From assembly GCF_023634645.1 (NCBI RefSeq), contig NZ_JAMKMR010000005.1:1-64000 (forward strand): 64,000 nucleotides of DNA, written 5' to 3'. Positions 8,845 through 17,276 of the stretch are shown here, one piece after another. This DNA comes from Vibrio sinus. GTDB lineage: Bacteria; Pseudomonadota; Gammaproteobacteria; Enterobacterales; Vibrionaceae. A program made the position numbers and the translations under genes. Positions within the stretch are counted from its first letter, which is position 1, and each line of letters begins with the position of its first letter. Under the pieces are notes generated by a model, which did not search any database, was not told the DNA's origin, and worked only from the letters and a program-made list of their open reading frames with translations.

Positions 8845-10173
8845 TTAGGCGTTGACTGAAGATGGAGATACGCTTGTTTCCGAGAGCGATTCACTCGATG
8901 CTTCTTCTTTGCAAAGCTGTCGTTCATAGGCTTTGAAAAAGGGGTACCAAATGAGTGTATCTACCACGATAAGAACGAGAACGAGAATGAAGGCTCGATA
9001 GTCCCATGCGGCGGATATCATGGCGCCGATAGGGGCAGGGGTTGTCCAAGGAGCCATTGCTATCATGGTTTCAACTAAGTGGAGATGGAGTGCTGTGTAA
9101 CTGAGTAGCACATTCACGATAGGCACCAACAATAATGGGATAAACATTATCGGGTTCATCACCACCGGAGAGCCAAAAATAAGCGGTTCATTAATATTAA
9201 AGATTGCAGGCACCACGCTGAGCTTGCCAATGGTTTTCAAGTGAACAGACCGGCTTTTCAAATACATAAAGGCAAGAACGAGCGTTGATCCGGAACCACC
9301 AATGCATAAATAAAATGACCAGTAAGGTGCGGTAAGGATGTGTGTGGCTTCTTGACCGTGGGTGATGAGAGCTGCATTGGCAGCAATATTAGCCATGAAA
9401 ATAGGGTTGAGTAGACCAGTGACTATATTGTCACCATGTATCCCAGCAAACCACAGAAGGTTGGCGATGGTGACCGCGATAAGAATAGCAGGTAAGCTAT
9501 CGCCCAAGGCGACAAGAGGCTCAAAGATTTTCATTATCGCCGCTGGCAGCAACATGCTGTATTCACTCTGCAGGAACAGGCTGATGGGGTAAACCGTCAG
9601 CATAATACCGATAACTGGGTATAAGAGTTCGAATGATCGAGCAATCGCAGGTGGCACTTGCTCAGGCATCTTGATAGTAATGTTGTATTTCTGTAGTAGC
9701 CGAATTAATTCCACCGACCATATGGCACAAATAATAGCGGTGAATACGCCTTTGCCACCGAGAAATTCCATTGACATCGCATTATGAACTTGCGGCGCTG
9801 AGGCAAGCAAAAAAGCAGTCAGTGAAAGCATTGCTGCGGTTAGCCCATCGAGTTTATAGTGCTTAGCTAAGCTGTACGCCGTACCGATACTGACAAATAC
9901 ACTCATCAAACCCATTGTCATAAAGTAAGGCATTGTAATGGTGCCCCAATGGTGCTTAGCGAGTCCGACCCACAATTGGCCAAAACTAGAGGTAGTGTGT
10001 GCATCAAATGGAGGGTTGGCGACAATAAGCATAATACTGCCGACAATAAGAAACGGCATTGCAGAGATGAATCCATCGCGAATTGCGATAATGTGTGGCT
10101 GAGTACCAACTTTGGTCGCGATAGGAGCAATGTGATTCTCGACCACGTTCATCATCTTTGAATAAAGACCCAT
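8845..10173 (-). CDS. celB: PTS lactose/cellobiose-family IIC permease
   Basis: Inner-membrane sugar channel, 442 residues and about 10 hydrophobic segments, that imports and phosphorylates the disaccharide together with IIB. Family features include GIHGDNIVTGLLNP and the FNINEPLIFGSPVVMNP motif characteristic of EIIC of the Lac/Cel family. The ATG at 10173 is preferred: it follows GGGAG closely and gives MGLYSKMMNVVENHIAPIA, whereas an upstream start at 10224 adds 17 unlikely residues. Equivalent to ChbC/CelB. The C-terminal tail is Ser-rich and variable. Confidence 0.92.
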   Translation of the reverse strand: MGLYSKMMNVVENHIAPIATKVGTQPHIIAIRDGFISAMPFLIVGSIMLIVANPPFDAHTTSSFGQLWVGLAKHHWGTITMPYFMTMGLMSVFVSIGTAYSLAKHYKLDGLTAAMLSLTAFLLASAPQVHNAMSMEFLGGKGVFTAIICAIWSVELIRLLQKYNITIKMPEQVPPAIARSFELLYPVIGIMLTVYPISLFLQSEYSMLLPAAIMKIFEPLVALGDSLPAILIAVTIANLLWFAGIHGDNIVTGLLNPIFMANIAANAALITHGQEATHILTAPYWSFYLCIGGSGSTLVLAFMYLKSRSVHLKTIGKLSVVPAIFNINEPLIFGSPVVMNPIMFIPLLLVPIVNVLLSYTALHLHLVETMIAMAPWTTPAPIGAMISAAWDYRAFILVLVLIVVDTLIWYPFFKAYERQLCKEEASSESLSETSVSPSSVNA

Positions 10174-10284
10174 GGGAATCTCCCGAACTATAAGGCTGTG
10201 CGGATTGGAATGCGCACAACTCATAAACTAGAGTGAAAGGTGATAGGGTAGGGCCGTTGATGGGCCCTATGTATATTGGAGTTA

Positions 10285-10587
10285 TCAGATTAAAGCGAGT
10301 GCGCTATCAAGCACTTTATCGCCTCGCATAGTGCCGTAATCGAGCATATTAATAACAGAGACCTTTTTATTCAGCGGGGCCGCCAGTTCAGCAATGCGAT
10401 TTTGTTCGTATTTTACCTGTGGGCCAAGTAAAACAACGTCATAGTCTTTAATATGATGTTCAACTTCCGAAACCGAGACGGCGTTAATTTCCACGTCGAG
10501 CTCACGACTTGTCGCTGAGTCATACATTTTTTTTACTAGAATGCTAGTTGACATTCCGGCCGCGCAGCAAAGCAAGATCTTGTTCAT
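10285..10587 (-). CDS. celA: PTS lactose/cellobiose-family IIB component
   Basis: Cytoplasmic phosphotransfer protein of 100 residues; phosphate from IIA is carried on the cysteine of the CAAGMSTS loop (Cys8 by alignment with the E. coli CSAGMSTS loop) and passed to the sugar in IIC. It is the first gene of the operon IIB-IIC-IIA-GH4-LacI, with 111 bp before IIC. The start is supported by AAGGAT about 6 nt upstream. Equivalent to ChbB/CelA. Confidence 0.92.
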   Translation of the reverse strand: MNKILLCCAAGMSTSILVKKMYDSATSRELDVEINAVSVSEVEHHIKDYDVVLLGPQVKYEQNRIAELAAPLNKKVSVINMLDYGTMRGDKVLDSALALI

Positions 10588-10628
10588 AATTCATCCTTTT
10601 CTTTTGTTTCTTGTTGTTATTTGCGTTT

Positions 10629-10644
10629 ATGAGAGCGCTCTCAT
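10629..10644. promoter_or_regulatory. LacI-family operator of the cel operon
   Basis: Perfect 16-bp palindrome ATGAGAGCGCTCTCAT with the central CG typical of LacI/GalR operators, 42 bp ahead of the IIB start codon. The repressor at 6083-7054 is the obvious candidate to bind it. Confidence 0.8.
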
Positions 10645-10665
10645 TAGTGGAAAAAGATAAGTTTA

Positions 10666-10678
10666 TTCGCGACGCGAA
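10666..10678. promoter_or_regulatory. Second palindrome in the cel promoter region
   Basis: TTCGCG-A-CGCGAA, perfect 6-1-6 inverted repeat 21 bp upstream of the LacI-type operator. It may be a site for another regulator or part of the promoter architecture; no family could be assigned. Confidence 0.35.
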
Positions 10679-10730
10679 ATTGAGATCTGTGTAATGTTTG
10701 TAATCAGTCAATAGTCATTGTTAAGCATAT

Positions 10731-10748
10731 TTGTGCTGAGTAACACAA
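10731..10748. promoter_or_regulatory. Possible CRP site for the cel operon
   Basis: TTGTG-CTGAGTAA-CACAA has the TGTG-N8-CACA frame of a CRP site but misses the inner A and T of the two TGTGA/TCACA pentamers. It sits about 145 bp upstream of the IIB start, fitting catabolite control of a PTS operon. Confidence 0.4.
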
Positions 10749-10857
10749 TTTTCAAATAAAGGTACCGTCTGATGTCGGGCAACTGGACTTCGCTTCCTTT
10801 CTCGCCCCTTTCACTCAGCGTAATGGCAAAAGTTACAATAAAAAAACTAATAGGTGG

Positions 10858-10886
10858 TTGACATTCTCCCTTTGGAAGCATATCTT
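10858..10886 (+). promoter_or_regulatory. Candidate sigma-70 promoter upstream of ibpA
   Basis: TTGACA, 17-bp spacer, TATCTT. It points toward ibpA and would give a leader of about 210 nt, in addition to the nearer heat-shock-type promoter. It could equally drive a small untranslated RNA; no terminator was seen before ibpA. Confidence 0.4.
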
Positions 10887-10988
10887 AATTACACGAATCG
10901 CCAATTGGGGTTCTAAGATCGCTCGCTTTGCCAAATCTGGGAAGCGCAGTGCGATAAAATGAACAGCAGGTTATCGCTGATAATACTG

Positions 10989-11020
10989 CTTATGACTAAC
11001 GCGAATCATATGTCCCATTC
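10989..11020 (+). promoter_or_regulatory. Possible sigma-32 (heat-shock) promoter of ibpA
   Basis: CTTATGA at 10989-10995 and TCCCATTC at 11013-11020 with a 17-bp spacer loosely match the CTTGAAA / CCCCATNT elements of RpoH promoters. The predicted start near 11027 would give an 80-nt leader containing both hairpins described at 11060-11101. The -35 match is partial. Confidence 0.4.
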
Positions 11021-11059
11021 AGCCTTCAAGGGTTGATTCGACAGGAGTATGAATTCCAC

Positions 11060-11101
11060 TTCTATACCTTGGTGTAGAACTATTGCTTAACGAAAGGATA
11101 G
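11060..11101 (+). promoter_or_regulatory. ROSE-type RNA thermometer in the ibpA leader
   Basis: Two adjacent hairpins can form. The first (11060-11079) has an 8-bp stem, TTCTATAC with GTGTAGAA (one U-G pair), capped by CUUG. The second (11080-11101) pairs CUAU-U-(G)-CUU with AAG-G-AUAG around AACGA; it sequesters the Shine-Dalgarno AGGA at 11095-11098 with a UUGCU anti-SD and one bulged G at 11085. UUGCU against AGGA just before a small heat-shock gene is the hallmark of ROSE elements, known in the E. coli ibpA leader. The helix should melt on warming and free translation. Confidence 0.82.
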
Positions 11102-11105
11102 TATT

Positions 11106-11525
11106 ATGAGAAATTTCGACTTTTCCCCCCTATATCGTCACGCCATTGGCTTTGACCGTTTGTTTAACTTAGCAGACAGCAATCTCACTAAGTCAACGAA
11201 TGGTTACCCACCCTATAATATTGAACAGAAAGATGAGCATAACTATCGTATAACGATGGCGGTTGCTGGTTTCTCTGAAGATGAAGTAACCCTCACACAA
11301 AATCAAAATACTTTGATCGTCTCTGCCAAACTGAAATCAAATGAAGACAGCAAAAACTACTTGTATCAAGGCATTGCCGAGCGAAACTTTGAACGTAAGT
11401 TTCAGCTAGCGGATTACGTCAACGTAGCTTCGGCAAACATGAAAAATGGTCTTTTGCATATTGAACTTGTACGCGAAGTCCCTGAAGAATCACAGCCGAA
11501 AAAAATCTCGATTAGCAACGAGTAA
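11106..11525 (+). CDS. ibpA: Small heat-shock protein IbpA
   Basis: ATP-independent holdase of 139 residues that binds aggregating proteins and hands them to DnaK/ClpB. The start MRNFDFSPLYRHAIGFDRLF, the alpha-crystallin core containing YRITMAVAGFSEDEV and the segment YLYQGIAERNFERKFQLADYV match enterobacterial IbpA very closely. The C-terminal KKISIS supplies the IxI-type tail that docks neighbouring dimers. It is preceded by the ROSE-type leader and followed 118 bp later by dnaK, making a heat-shock cluster. Confidence 0.96.
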   Translation: MRNFDFSPLYRHAIGFDRLFNLADSNLTKSTNGYPPYNIEQKDEHNYRITMAVAGFSEDEVTLTQNQNTLIVSAKLKSNEDSKNYLYQGIAERNFERKFQLADYVNVASANMKNGLLHIELVREVPEESQPKKISISNE

Positions 11526-11553
11526 AGCCTAACTACAGGCTCGTCAAAATGGT

Positions 11554-11574
11554 GCCAATATGTAGGATATTGGC
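11554..11574 (+). other. Hairpin between ibpA and dnaK
   Basis: Perfect 8-bp stem GCCAATAT / ATATTGGC with loop GTAGG. No U-run follows, so it may be an attenuator, a processing site or an RNA-stability element that sets different ibpA and dnaK levels. Confidence 0.45.
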
Positions 11575-11643
11575 GCTTATATTCCGTTTAATGAATTTTC
11601 TCATTGATTAGAAAAAATAATGAATGAGATGGAGGGTTATATT

Positions 11644-13548
11644 ATGGGTAAAACAATTGGAATCGACTTAGGTACAACTAACTCTTGTGTTGCCGTTCTA
11701 GATGGTGAAAAACCACGCGTCATTGAAAACGCGGAAGGTGAGCGTACCACATCGTCAATTATTGCCTATACAGATGGCGAAACATTGGTTGGTCAGCCTG
11801 CTAAACGTCAAGCAGTTACTAACCCAACGAACACGCTATTTGCAATTAAGCGTCTTATCGGTCGTCGTTTTGAAGACGAAGAAGTACAACGCGACATCGA
11901 AATCATGCCATACAAAATTGTTAAGGCGGACAACGGTGATGCTTGGGTTGAAGCACAAGGCCAACAAATGGCGGCGCCTCAGGTTTCTGCGGAAGTACTG
12001 AAGAAAATGAAAAAGACGGCTGAAGACTTCCTCGGTGAAGAAGTCAGCGGCGCAGTCATCACAGTGCCTGCTTACTTCAACGATGCGCAGCGTCAAGCAA
12101 CGAAAGATGCGGGTCGTATTGCCGGTCTTGAAGTGAAACGTATCATCAACGAACCAACGGCGGCAGCACTGGCTTACGGTCTAGACAAGCAAGGCGGCGA
12201 TCGCACTATCGCAGTATACGACCTTGGTGGTGGTACTTTCGATATCTCAATCATCGAAATCGATGAAGTAGAAGGCGAGAAAACCTTCGAAGTACTGGCA
12301 ACGAACGGTGACACTCACTTAGGTGGTGAAGACTTCGATAACCGTCTAATCAACTACTTAGTTGACGAGTTCAAGTCTGAGCAAGGCATCGATCTGAAGA
12401 ACGATCCTCTTGCGATGCAACGTGTGAAAGAAGCGGCTGAAAAAGCAAAAATCGAACTGTCTTCTACACAACAAACCGACGTTAACCTACCGTACGTAAC
12501 GGCAGATGCGACAGGTCCTAAGCACATGAACGTGAAAGTGACGCGTGCTAAACTAGAATCTTTAGTGGAAGACCTAGTACAACGCTCTCTAGAGCCAATG
12601 AAAGTTGCTCTTGCTGATTCAGACTTGTCTGTGGGTGACGTGACTGACGTTATCCTAGTGGGTGGTCAAACTCGTATGCCTATGGTTCAAGCGAAAGTGG
12701 CGGAGTTCTTTGGTAAAGAAGCGCGCCGCGACGTGAACCCTGATGAAGCGGTTGCTATGGGCGCAGCGGTTCAAGGTGGTGTACTTGCAGGTGACGTGAA
12801 AGACGTACTACTACTTGACGTGACTCCTCTGTCTCTTGGTATCGAGACGATGGGTGGCGTAATGACAAAACTGGTTGAGAAGAACACCACTATCCCAACC
12901 AAAGCGAACCAAGTGTTCTCTACTGCTGAAGACAACCAAAATGCGGTAACGATCCACGTTCTGCAAGGTGAGCGTAAGCAAGCGATGCACAACAAATCTC
13001 TAGGTCAATTTAACCTAGAAGGTATCCAGCCTGCACCACGTGGTATGCCTCAAATCGAAGTGACTTTCGACCTTGATGCGGATGGTATCTTGCACGTTTC
13101 TGCGAAAGATAAGTCAACGGGTAAAGAGCAAAAAATCACTATCCAAGCTTCTGGCGGCCTAAGCGATGATGAAATCGAGAAAATGGTGCAAGAAGCGGAA
13201 GCGAACAAAGAAGCGGACAAGAAGTTCGAAGAGCTAGCGTCTGCTCGTAACCAAGCTGACCAAATGATTCACGGCACTCAAAAGCAAATCGAAGAAGCAG
13301 GTGATGCGCTTCCAGCGGATGAGAAAGAGAAGATTGAAGCGGCGATTAAAGAGCTAGAAGAAGCGAAGAAAGGCGACGACAAAGAAGCCATTGATGCGAA
13401 AGTTCAAGCGCTAATGGAAGCGTCTCAAAAGCTAATGGAAATCGCTCAGAACAAAGCTCAAGCTGAGCCAGATCAAGCTCGTCGAGCAGAAAAAGGACAG
13501 GCAAAAAGCGATGATGTCGTTGATGCCGAATATGAAGAGGTCGATTAA
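11644..13548 (+). CDS. dnaK: Hsp70 chaperone DnaK
   Basis: ATP-driven chaperone, 634 residues. The nucleotide domain (1-385) shows [24 protein letters not shown] phosphate loop ([13 protein letters not shown]) and [11 protein letters not shown]; the substrate domain and helical lid follow, ending in [10 protein letters not shown]. Start at 11644 ([10 protein letters not shown]) because a GGAGG lies 8 nt upstream; an upstream ATG at 11620 would add 8 residues. The tail ends exactly in EEVD. Codon use is strongly biased to preferred codons, unlike the DnaJ-type gene after it. No grpE or zinc-finger DnaJ is next to it, so this may be a second dnaK copy. Confidence 0.95.
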   Translation: MGKTIGIDLGTTNSCVAVLDGEKPRVIENAEGERTTSSIIAYTDGETLVGQPAKRQAVTNPTNTLFAIKRLIGRRFEDEEVQRDIEIMPYKIVKADNGDAWVEAQGQQMAAPQVSAEVLKKMKKTAEDFLGEEVSGAVITVPAYFNDAQRQATKDAGRIAGLEVKRIINEPTAAALAYGLDKQGGDRTIAVYDLGGGTFDISIIEIDEVEGEKTFEVLATNGDTHLGGEDFDNRLINYLVDEFKSEQGIDLKNDPLAMQRVKEAAEKAKIELSSTQQTDVNLPYVTADATGPKHMNVKVTRAKLESLVEDLVQRSLEPMKVALADSDLSVGDVTDVILVGGQTRMPMVQAKVAEFFGKEARRDVNPDEAVAMGAAVQGGVLAGDVKDVLLLDVTPLSLGIETMGGVMTKLVEKNTTIPTKANQVFSTAEDNQNAVTIHVLQGERKQAMHNKSLGQFNLEGIQPAPRGMPQIEVTFDLDADGILHVSAKDKSTGKEQKITIQASGGLSDDEIEKMVQEAEANKEADKKFEELASARNQADQMIHGTQKQIEEAGDALPADEKEKIEAAIKELEEAKKGDDKEAIDAKVQALMEASQKLMEIAQNKAQAEPDQARRAEKGQAKSDDVVDAEYEEVD

Positions 13549-13572
13549 TGCGTAAAGCTTAGTTGTTAAATA

Positions 13573-13595
13573 GCGAAGCCTGTTGTAGGCTTCGC
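13573..13595 (+). other. Hairpin after dnaK
   Basis: Perfect 9-bp GC-rich stem GCGAAGCCT / AGGCTTCGC with loop GTTGT, 25 nt after the dnaK stop. It lacks a U-run and may protect the 3' end of dnaK mRNA. Confidence 0.5.
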
Positions 13596-13623
13596 CCTCG
13601 GATTTAAAAATGATGTTATTTTA

Positions 13624-13656
13624 TGGGTGTTTAGAGGGTTCTACCACCCATTTTTT
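13624..13656 (+). terminator. Terminator between dnaK and the J-protein gene
   Basis: Stem TGGGTG / CACCCA with inner TAGA / TCTA pairs, followed by T6. It implies that the J-protein gene is expressed by read-through or from its own promoter, and at a lower level than dnaK. Confidence 0.75.
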
Positions 13657-13679
13657 AGTTAGGAATAAGAGGTATTAGC

Positions 13680-14591
13680 ATGTCAAAACGGGATTATTAC
13701 GCCGTGCTAGGCGTTAGCAAAACTGCCTCAGATAAAGAGATCAAAAAAGCCTACAAAAAATTGGCGATGAAATATCACCCGGATAAAAATCCAGGTGATA
13801 AAGTAGCGGAAGGGAAGTTTAAGGAAATTAAAGAAGCCTATGAGGTGCTGACAGACGAGAATCAACGTCAGCAGTACGATAAATTTGGGCATACTGATTT
13901 TAACGCTCAGGGATTTTCTGGTAGTCAGCAATATTCTCAAGGCGGGTTTGAGGATATTTTTGGTGGTGCGTTTGGTGGGCAAGGCGGAGGATTCAGTGGT
14001 GACTTTGCTGGATTTGACGATATTTTCGCTCATGCAAGAGGCGGTAGGAGTGCTCCACGCCCAGAGCGGGGCCAGGATAAGGAATTTACTTTAAAAATTG
14101 ATTTGCTGGACGCCATTCGAGGCGCTGAGAAAATTGTTGAGCTTCCGCTTAATGGCGTACAAAAAAAGATTAACGTTAAGATCCCGGCGGGAATTAACGA
14201 TGGTGAAAAGATACGTTATTCAGGAAAAGGTTCTGCAGGAACTCATGGAGGACAAGCTGGCGACTTGCTACTGAATATAGAAACTCGTCCCCACGCTTTT
14301 CTTGAAAGAAACGGCAATGATCTGACTTACAATACAAAAATTGACATGGTTAGTGCTGCCTTAGGTGATGAAATTGAAGTGAATGTCATCGACAATCGTT
14401 TCAAGCTCAAAGTTCCAATGGGGACTCAGTCTGGGCGTAAGTTTAAAATTGCCGGGAAAGGAGTGACCGATAGAAAAGGAAGCACTGGGGATCTGTTTGT
14501 GAAAATCAGTGTGGAGACGCCAACCAACTTATCTGAGGAGCAGCGGTCGCTACTTGAGCAGTTTAAAGCGCAACAAACGGTTGCAATGTAA
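13680..14591 (+). CDS. CbpA-type (class B) J-domain co-chaperone
   Basis: Hsp40 partner of DnaK, 303 residues. The J domain (residues 4-70) begins [13 protein letters not shown] and contains the HPD tripeptide (YHPDKNPGD). A Gly/Phe-rich linker follows (about 80-120), then two beta-sandwich substrate domains beginning near [20 protein letters not shown]. There are no cysteines, so the CXXCXGXG zinc finger of true DnaJ is absent; it is a class B J-protein like CbpA. Lying 131 bp after dnaK, it probably stimulates that Hsp70. Often labelled dnaJ in annotations, which would be misleading. Confidence 0.9.
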   Translation: MSKRDYYAVLGVSKTASDKEIKKAYKKLAMKYHPDKNPGDKVAEGKFKEIKEAYEVLTDENQRQQYDKFGHTDFNAQGFSGSQQYSQGGFEDIFGGAFGGQGGGFSGDFAGFDDIFAHARGGRSAPRPERGQDKEFTLKIDLLDAIRGAEKIVELPLNGVQKKINVKIPAGINDGEKIRYSGKGSAGTHGGQAGDLLLNIETRPHAFLERNGNDLTYNTKIDMVSAALGDEIEVNVIDNRFKLKVPMGTQSGRKFKIAGKGVTDRKGSTGDLFVKISVETPTNLSEEQRSLLEQFKAQQTVAM

Positions 14592-14704
14592 CAGAAATTT
14601 ATACTGAGATATGGGTATATCGTTGTTTTAGTATAAAGTAGGACAGCGTAAGTTGTACTGAAAGTATTTTCTTTCAGGTAGATTGATGTACACAGGGATG
14701 TGGT

Positions 14705-17155
14705 ATGAAAAAAAAAGCGCTCTTTGCCAGTTTAGCTATCTTCATTTTGGTCGTTTTGCTATTAGCGGGTTGGGGATATCTGCATTATATTTTACCCAAC
14801 AAAAATGGAGATATTTCAACTAACGCTGTCACTGCTAAGACTCAGGTCGTCACCGATAAATGGGGCATACCGCATATCGAAGCCCAAAACCCGCATGACG
14901 CTTATTTTGCCTTAGGGTACACCATGGCCCAAGATCGGCTGTTTCAAATGGATTTGCAAAGACGTGTTGCCCAAGGTGAATTATCGGAGATCTTGGGGCC
15001 TTCAGCACTGAAAGTCGACAAGATGTTTCGCACTCTATTGATAAAGCAACAAGCCCAGTTATATCTCGCCAAACATCGCCAGTCAGATAGCAAGGCGCTG
15101 AGTTTTCTTGACGCATTTTTGCAAGGGGTCAATTATTACATCGCCCATGAGCCAGCCCCCATTGAATATACCCTGTTAAATGTGGAGCCTCGTCCTTTTA
15201 CCAGGCTTGACTCAATTGCTGCTATCGGATACGTCGCTTACACCTTTGCTCAAGGGCTTAAACGTGATTCTTTTTACAGCAAGCTGCAGGCACAAATCGG
15301 CGAAAAAGACATGAAGGTGCTGTTCCCCGACTATTTGAATGAAAACCACACCACCATTATGCAGCAGAATGTCGAACTTGAAGCCAACAATAAACCAAGT
15401 GACAAGCAAAGAAGGGTGGCTCTCCCTAGTCAACTTGCTTTGCTTAAGCAATCAATGGAAGACGTGGCGGAGCAGGCTAACCAGATCGTCCCTGCTATTA
15501 CTGGCAGTAACTCGTGGGTGATTGGTCCTTCGCACAGTAAAAGTGGCAGTGCTCTTCTTGCTAATGATCCACATGTGAGTGTATCGAATCCGGGGACTTG
15601 GTACGAAGCGCAGCTGAGTTATCCGGGATACAATAGTTACGGCTACCACCTGCCTATTATGCCTTTTCCACTATTGGGCCAAAGTGATTCTAAAGCTTGG
15701 GCTTTAACCATGTTTGAGAATGATGACATGGACTTGTATGCCGAAGAGTTTAATCCTGACAATCCTAACTTGGTCAAATACAAAGGCAAATGGACTAAAA
15801 TTAACTTCTATCAAGAGTCGATTAAGGTAAAAGGCGAAGAGCCGCAGCCTTTAATCATTCGCGTCACGCCACATGGGCCTATCGTGAGTGATTTTATCAA
15901 AGGGTACAAAGGCAAACCCATCTCATTATTTTGGACTTACCTTCATGTAGAAAACCCCGTATTAGATGTCTTGTATGGTATGAGTTACGCACAAAATATG
16001 GCGAAATTTAAGCAAGCTATCTCTAAACTCGCAGCACCCGGCTTAAATATTTCCTATATCGATAAACAAGGGAATATCGCGTGGTGGGCGGCGGCAAAAT
16101 TGATAGATCGGCCAAAGCATGTAGACGGGAAGCAGATACTAAATGGAAGCTCAGGCAAAGATGACATATTAGGCTATTTACCGTTTTCAAGTAACCCTCA
16201 TTTAGTTAACCCCAAATCCGGCATTATTGTGACCGCGAATAATTTGCCGACGGCTAAGCCCACTCCACCTATAGACTTGATTCCTGGCTACTACGCGCCA
16301 TCAGACCGAGCGGCAAGAATTCATCAACTTTTAAGCCAGAAAAAACGATGGAGTCTTGAAGAGCTCAAATCGGTACAGACAGATATGACAGTGGTTGAAG
16401 CCGAAAAAATGTCACGTTTCATCGTTATGCAATTAAAACCTTTAGAAAGTCAACTCACTGGGACAGAGAAAAAGGCACTTCAAGTGTTATCTCAATGGGA
16501 TGGGAAGTATACCTCAGCCTCTGTTGGCTCGAGCATCTTTGAGTTTACGACCTATCATGTATTGAAAGATTTATTGGCGACGAAACTCGATAAGGAAGAA
16601 ATTCGTCGTTATATAAATTTGTCAGATCATTGGAGTTTTTTAAAGGCTTACTTAAAGCCGGGGCCGAATCGTCAAGCTACAGAGAGTGATTTTCTCAAGC
16701 AACCGAAACAGTCGGTGCTACTGCAAGGCTTTAAACAAGCTATTGAGGAGCTGACTGACAAGAAAGGAGAAAACATAGACGATTGGCAGTGGGGTAACAT
16801 TCAATGGCTAGAGTTTTCCCACCCTTTGGGTAAGGTAAAACCACTTAACTTACTCTTTAATCTTGGCCCTTATCCGGCTCCATCTGGATATCCGGCAATC
16901 AATAAATTTAAGACTCGAAAGGGTAACCATGATTATCGAGTTGTGTCGATACCTTCAACTCGGCGTCTAGTCAGCTTTGCCAAAGATGAACCTTCATGGA
17001 GCATCTTACCCACTGGGAACTCAGGAAATTTCATGAGTAATCACTACTCAGATCAAACCGAGATGTTCTTACATAATCGTTATCGTGAGGTCTTAACCGA
17101 CAAAACAAAAATCGATCAAAACACTGAGGCGACACTGATATTTAGTCCGAATTAG
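14705..17155 (+). CDS. Penicillin-acylase-family Ntn hydrolase
   Basis: Predicted amidase of 816 residues, made as a precursor and autocleaved. It has an N-terminal membrane anchor or signal (FASLAIFILVVLLLAGWGYL). The alpha part contains DKWGIPHIEAQN and GYTMAQDRLFQMDL; the new N-terminal nucleophile would be Ser268 in ITGSNSWVIG, followed by SGSALLANDPHV, all typical of the S45 family. A distal NHDYRVVSIPSTRR segment completes the beta chain. The family includes penicillin G acylase, cephalosporin acylases and acyl-homoserine-lactone acylases; the substrate here is undetermined. It stands alone, 113 bp after the J-protein gene. Confidence 0.9.
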   Translation: MKKKALFASLAIFILVVLLLAGWGYLHYILPNKNGDISTNAVTAKTQVVTDKWGIPHIEAQNPHDAYFALGYTMAQDRLFQMDLQRRVAQGELSEILGPSALKVDKMFRTLLIKQQAQLYLAKHRQSDSKALSFLDAFLQGVNYYIAHEPAPIEYTLLNVEPRPFTRLDSIAAIGYVAYTFAQGLKRDSFYSKLQAQIGEKDMKVLFPDYLNENHTTIMQQNVELEANNKPSDKQRRVALPSQLALLKQSMEDVAEQANQIVPAITGSNSWVIGPSHSKSGSALLANDPHVSVSNPGTWYEAQLSYPGYNSYGYHLPIMPFPLLGQSDSKAWALTMFENDDMDLYAEEFNPDNPNLVKYKGKWTKINFYQESIKVKGEEPQPLIIRVTPHGPIVSDFIKGYKGKPISLFWTYLHVENPVLDVLYGMSYAQNMAKFKQAISKLAAPGLNISYIDKQGNIAWWAAAKLIDRPKHVDGKQILNGSSGKDDILGYLPFSSNPHLVNPKSGIIVTANNLPTAKPTPPIDLIPGYYAPSDRAARIHQLLSQKKRWSLEELKSVQTDMTVVEAEKMSRFIVMQLKPLESQLTGTEKKALQVLSQWDGKYTSASVGSSIFEFTTYHVLKDLLATKLDKEEIRRYINLSDHWSFLKAYLKPGPNRQATESDFLKQPKQSVLLQGFKQAIEELTDKKGENIDDWQWGNIQWLEFSHPLGKVKPLNLLFNLGPYPAPSGYPAINKFKTRKGNHDYRVVSIPSTRRLVSFAKDEPSWSILPTGNSGNFMSNHYSDQTEMFLHNRYREVLTDKTKIDQNTEATLIFSPN

Positions 17156-17276
17156 CCGAATGTTGGATTAAAGCAGATCAAACATGGTTTGGGTATAAAC
17201 GTGGACACCATTCCGCCTCTTAAAATTGTTTGGGTATATAATTTTGTAAATGATCCGATAAGACAGAGAATGGGGC

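Noticed and set aside
13680..14591. Calling the J-protein gene dnaJ
   Set aside because: The zinc-finger cysteines of DnaJ are missing; it is a class B (CbpA-type) J-protein.
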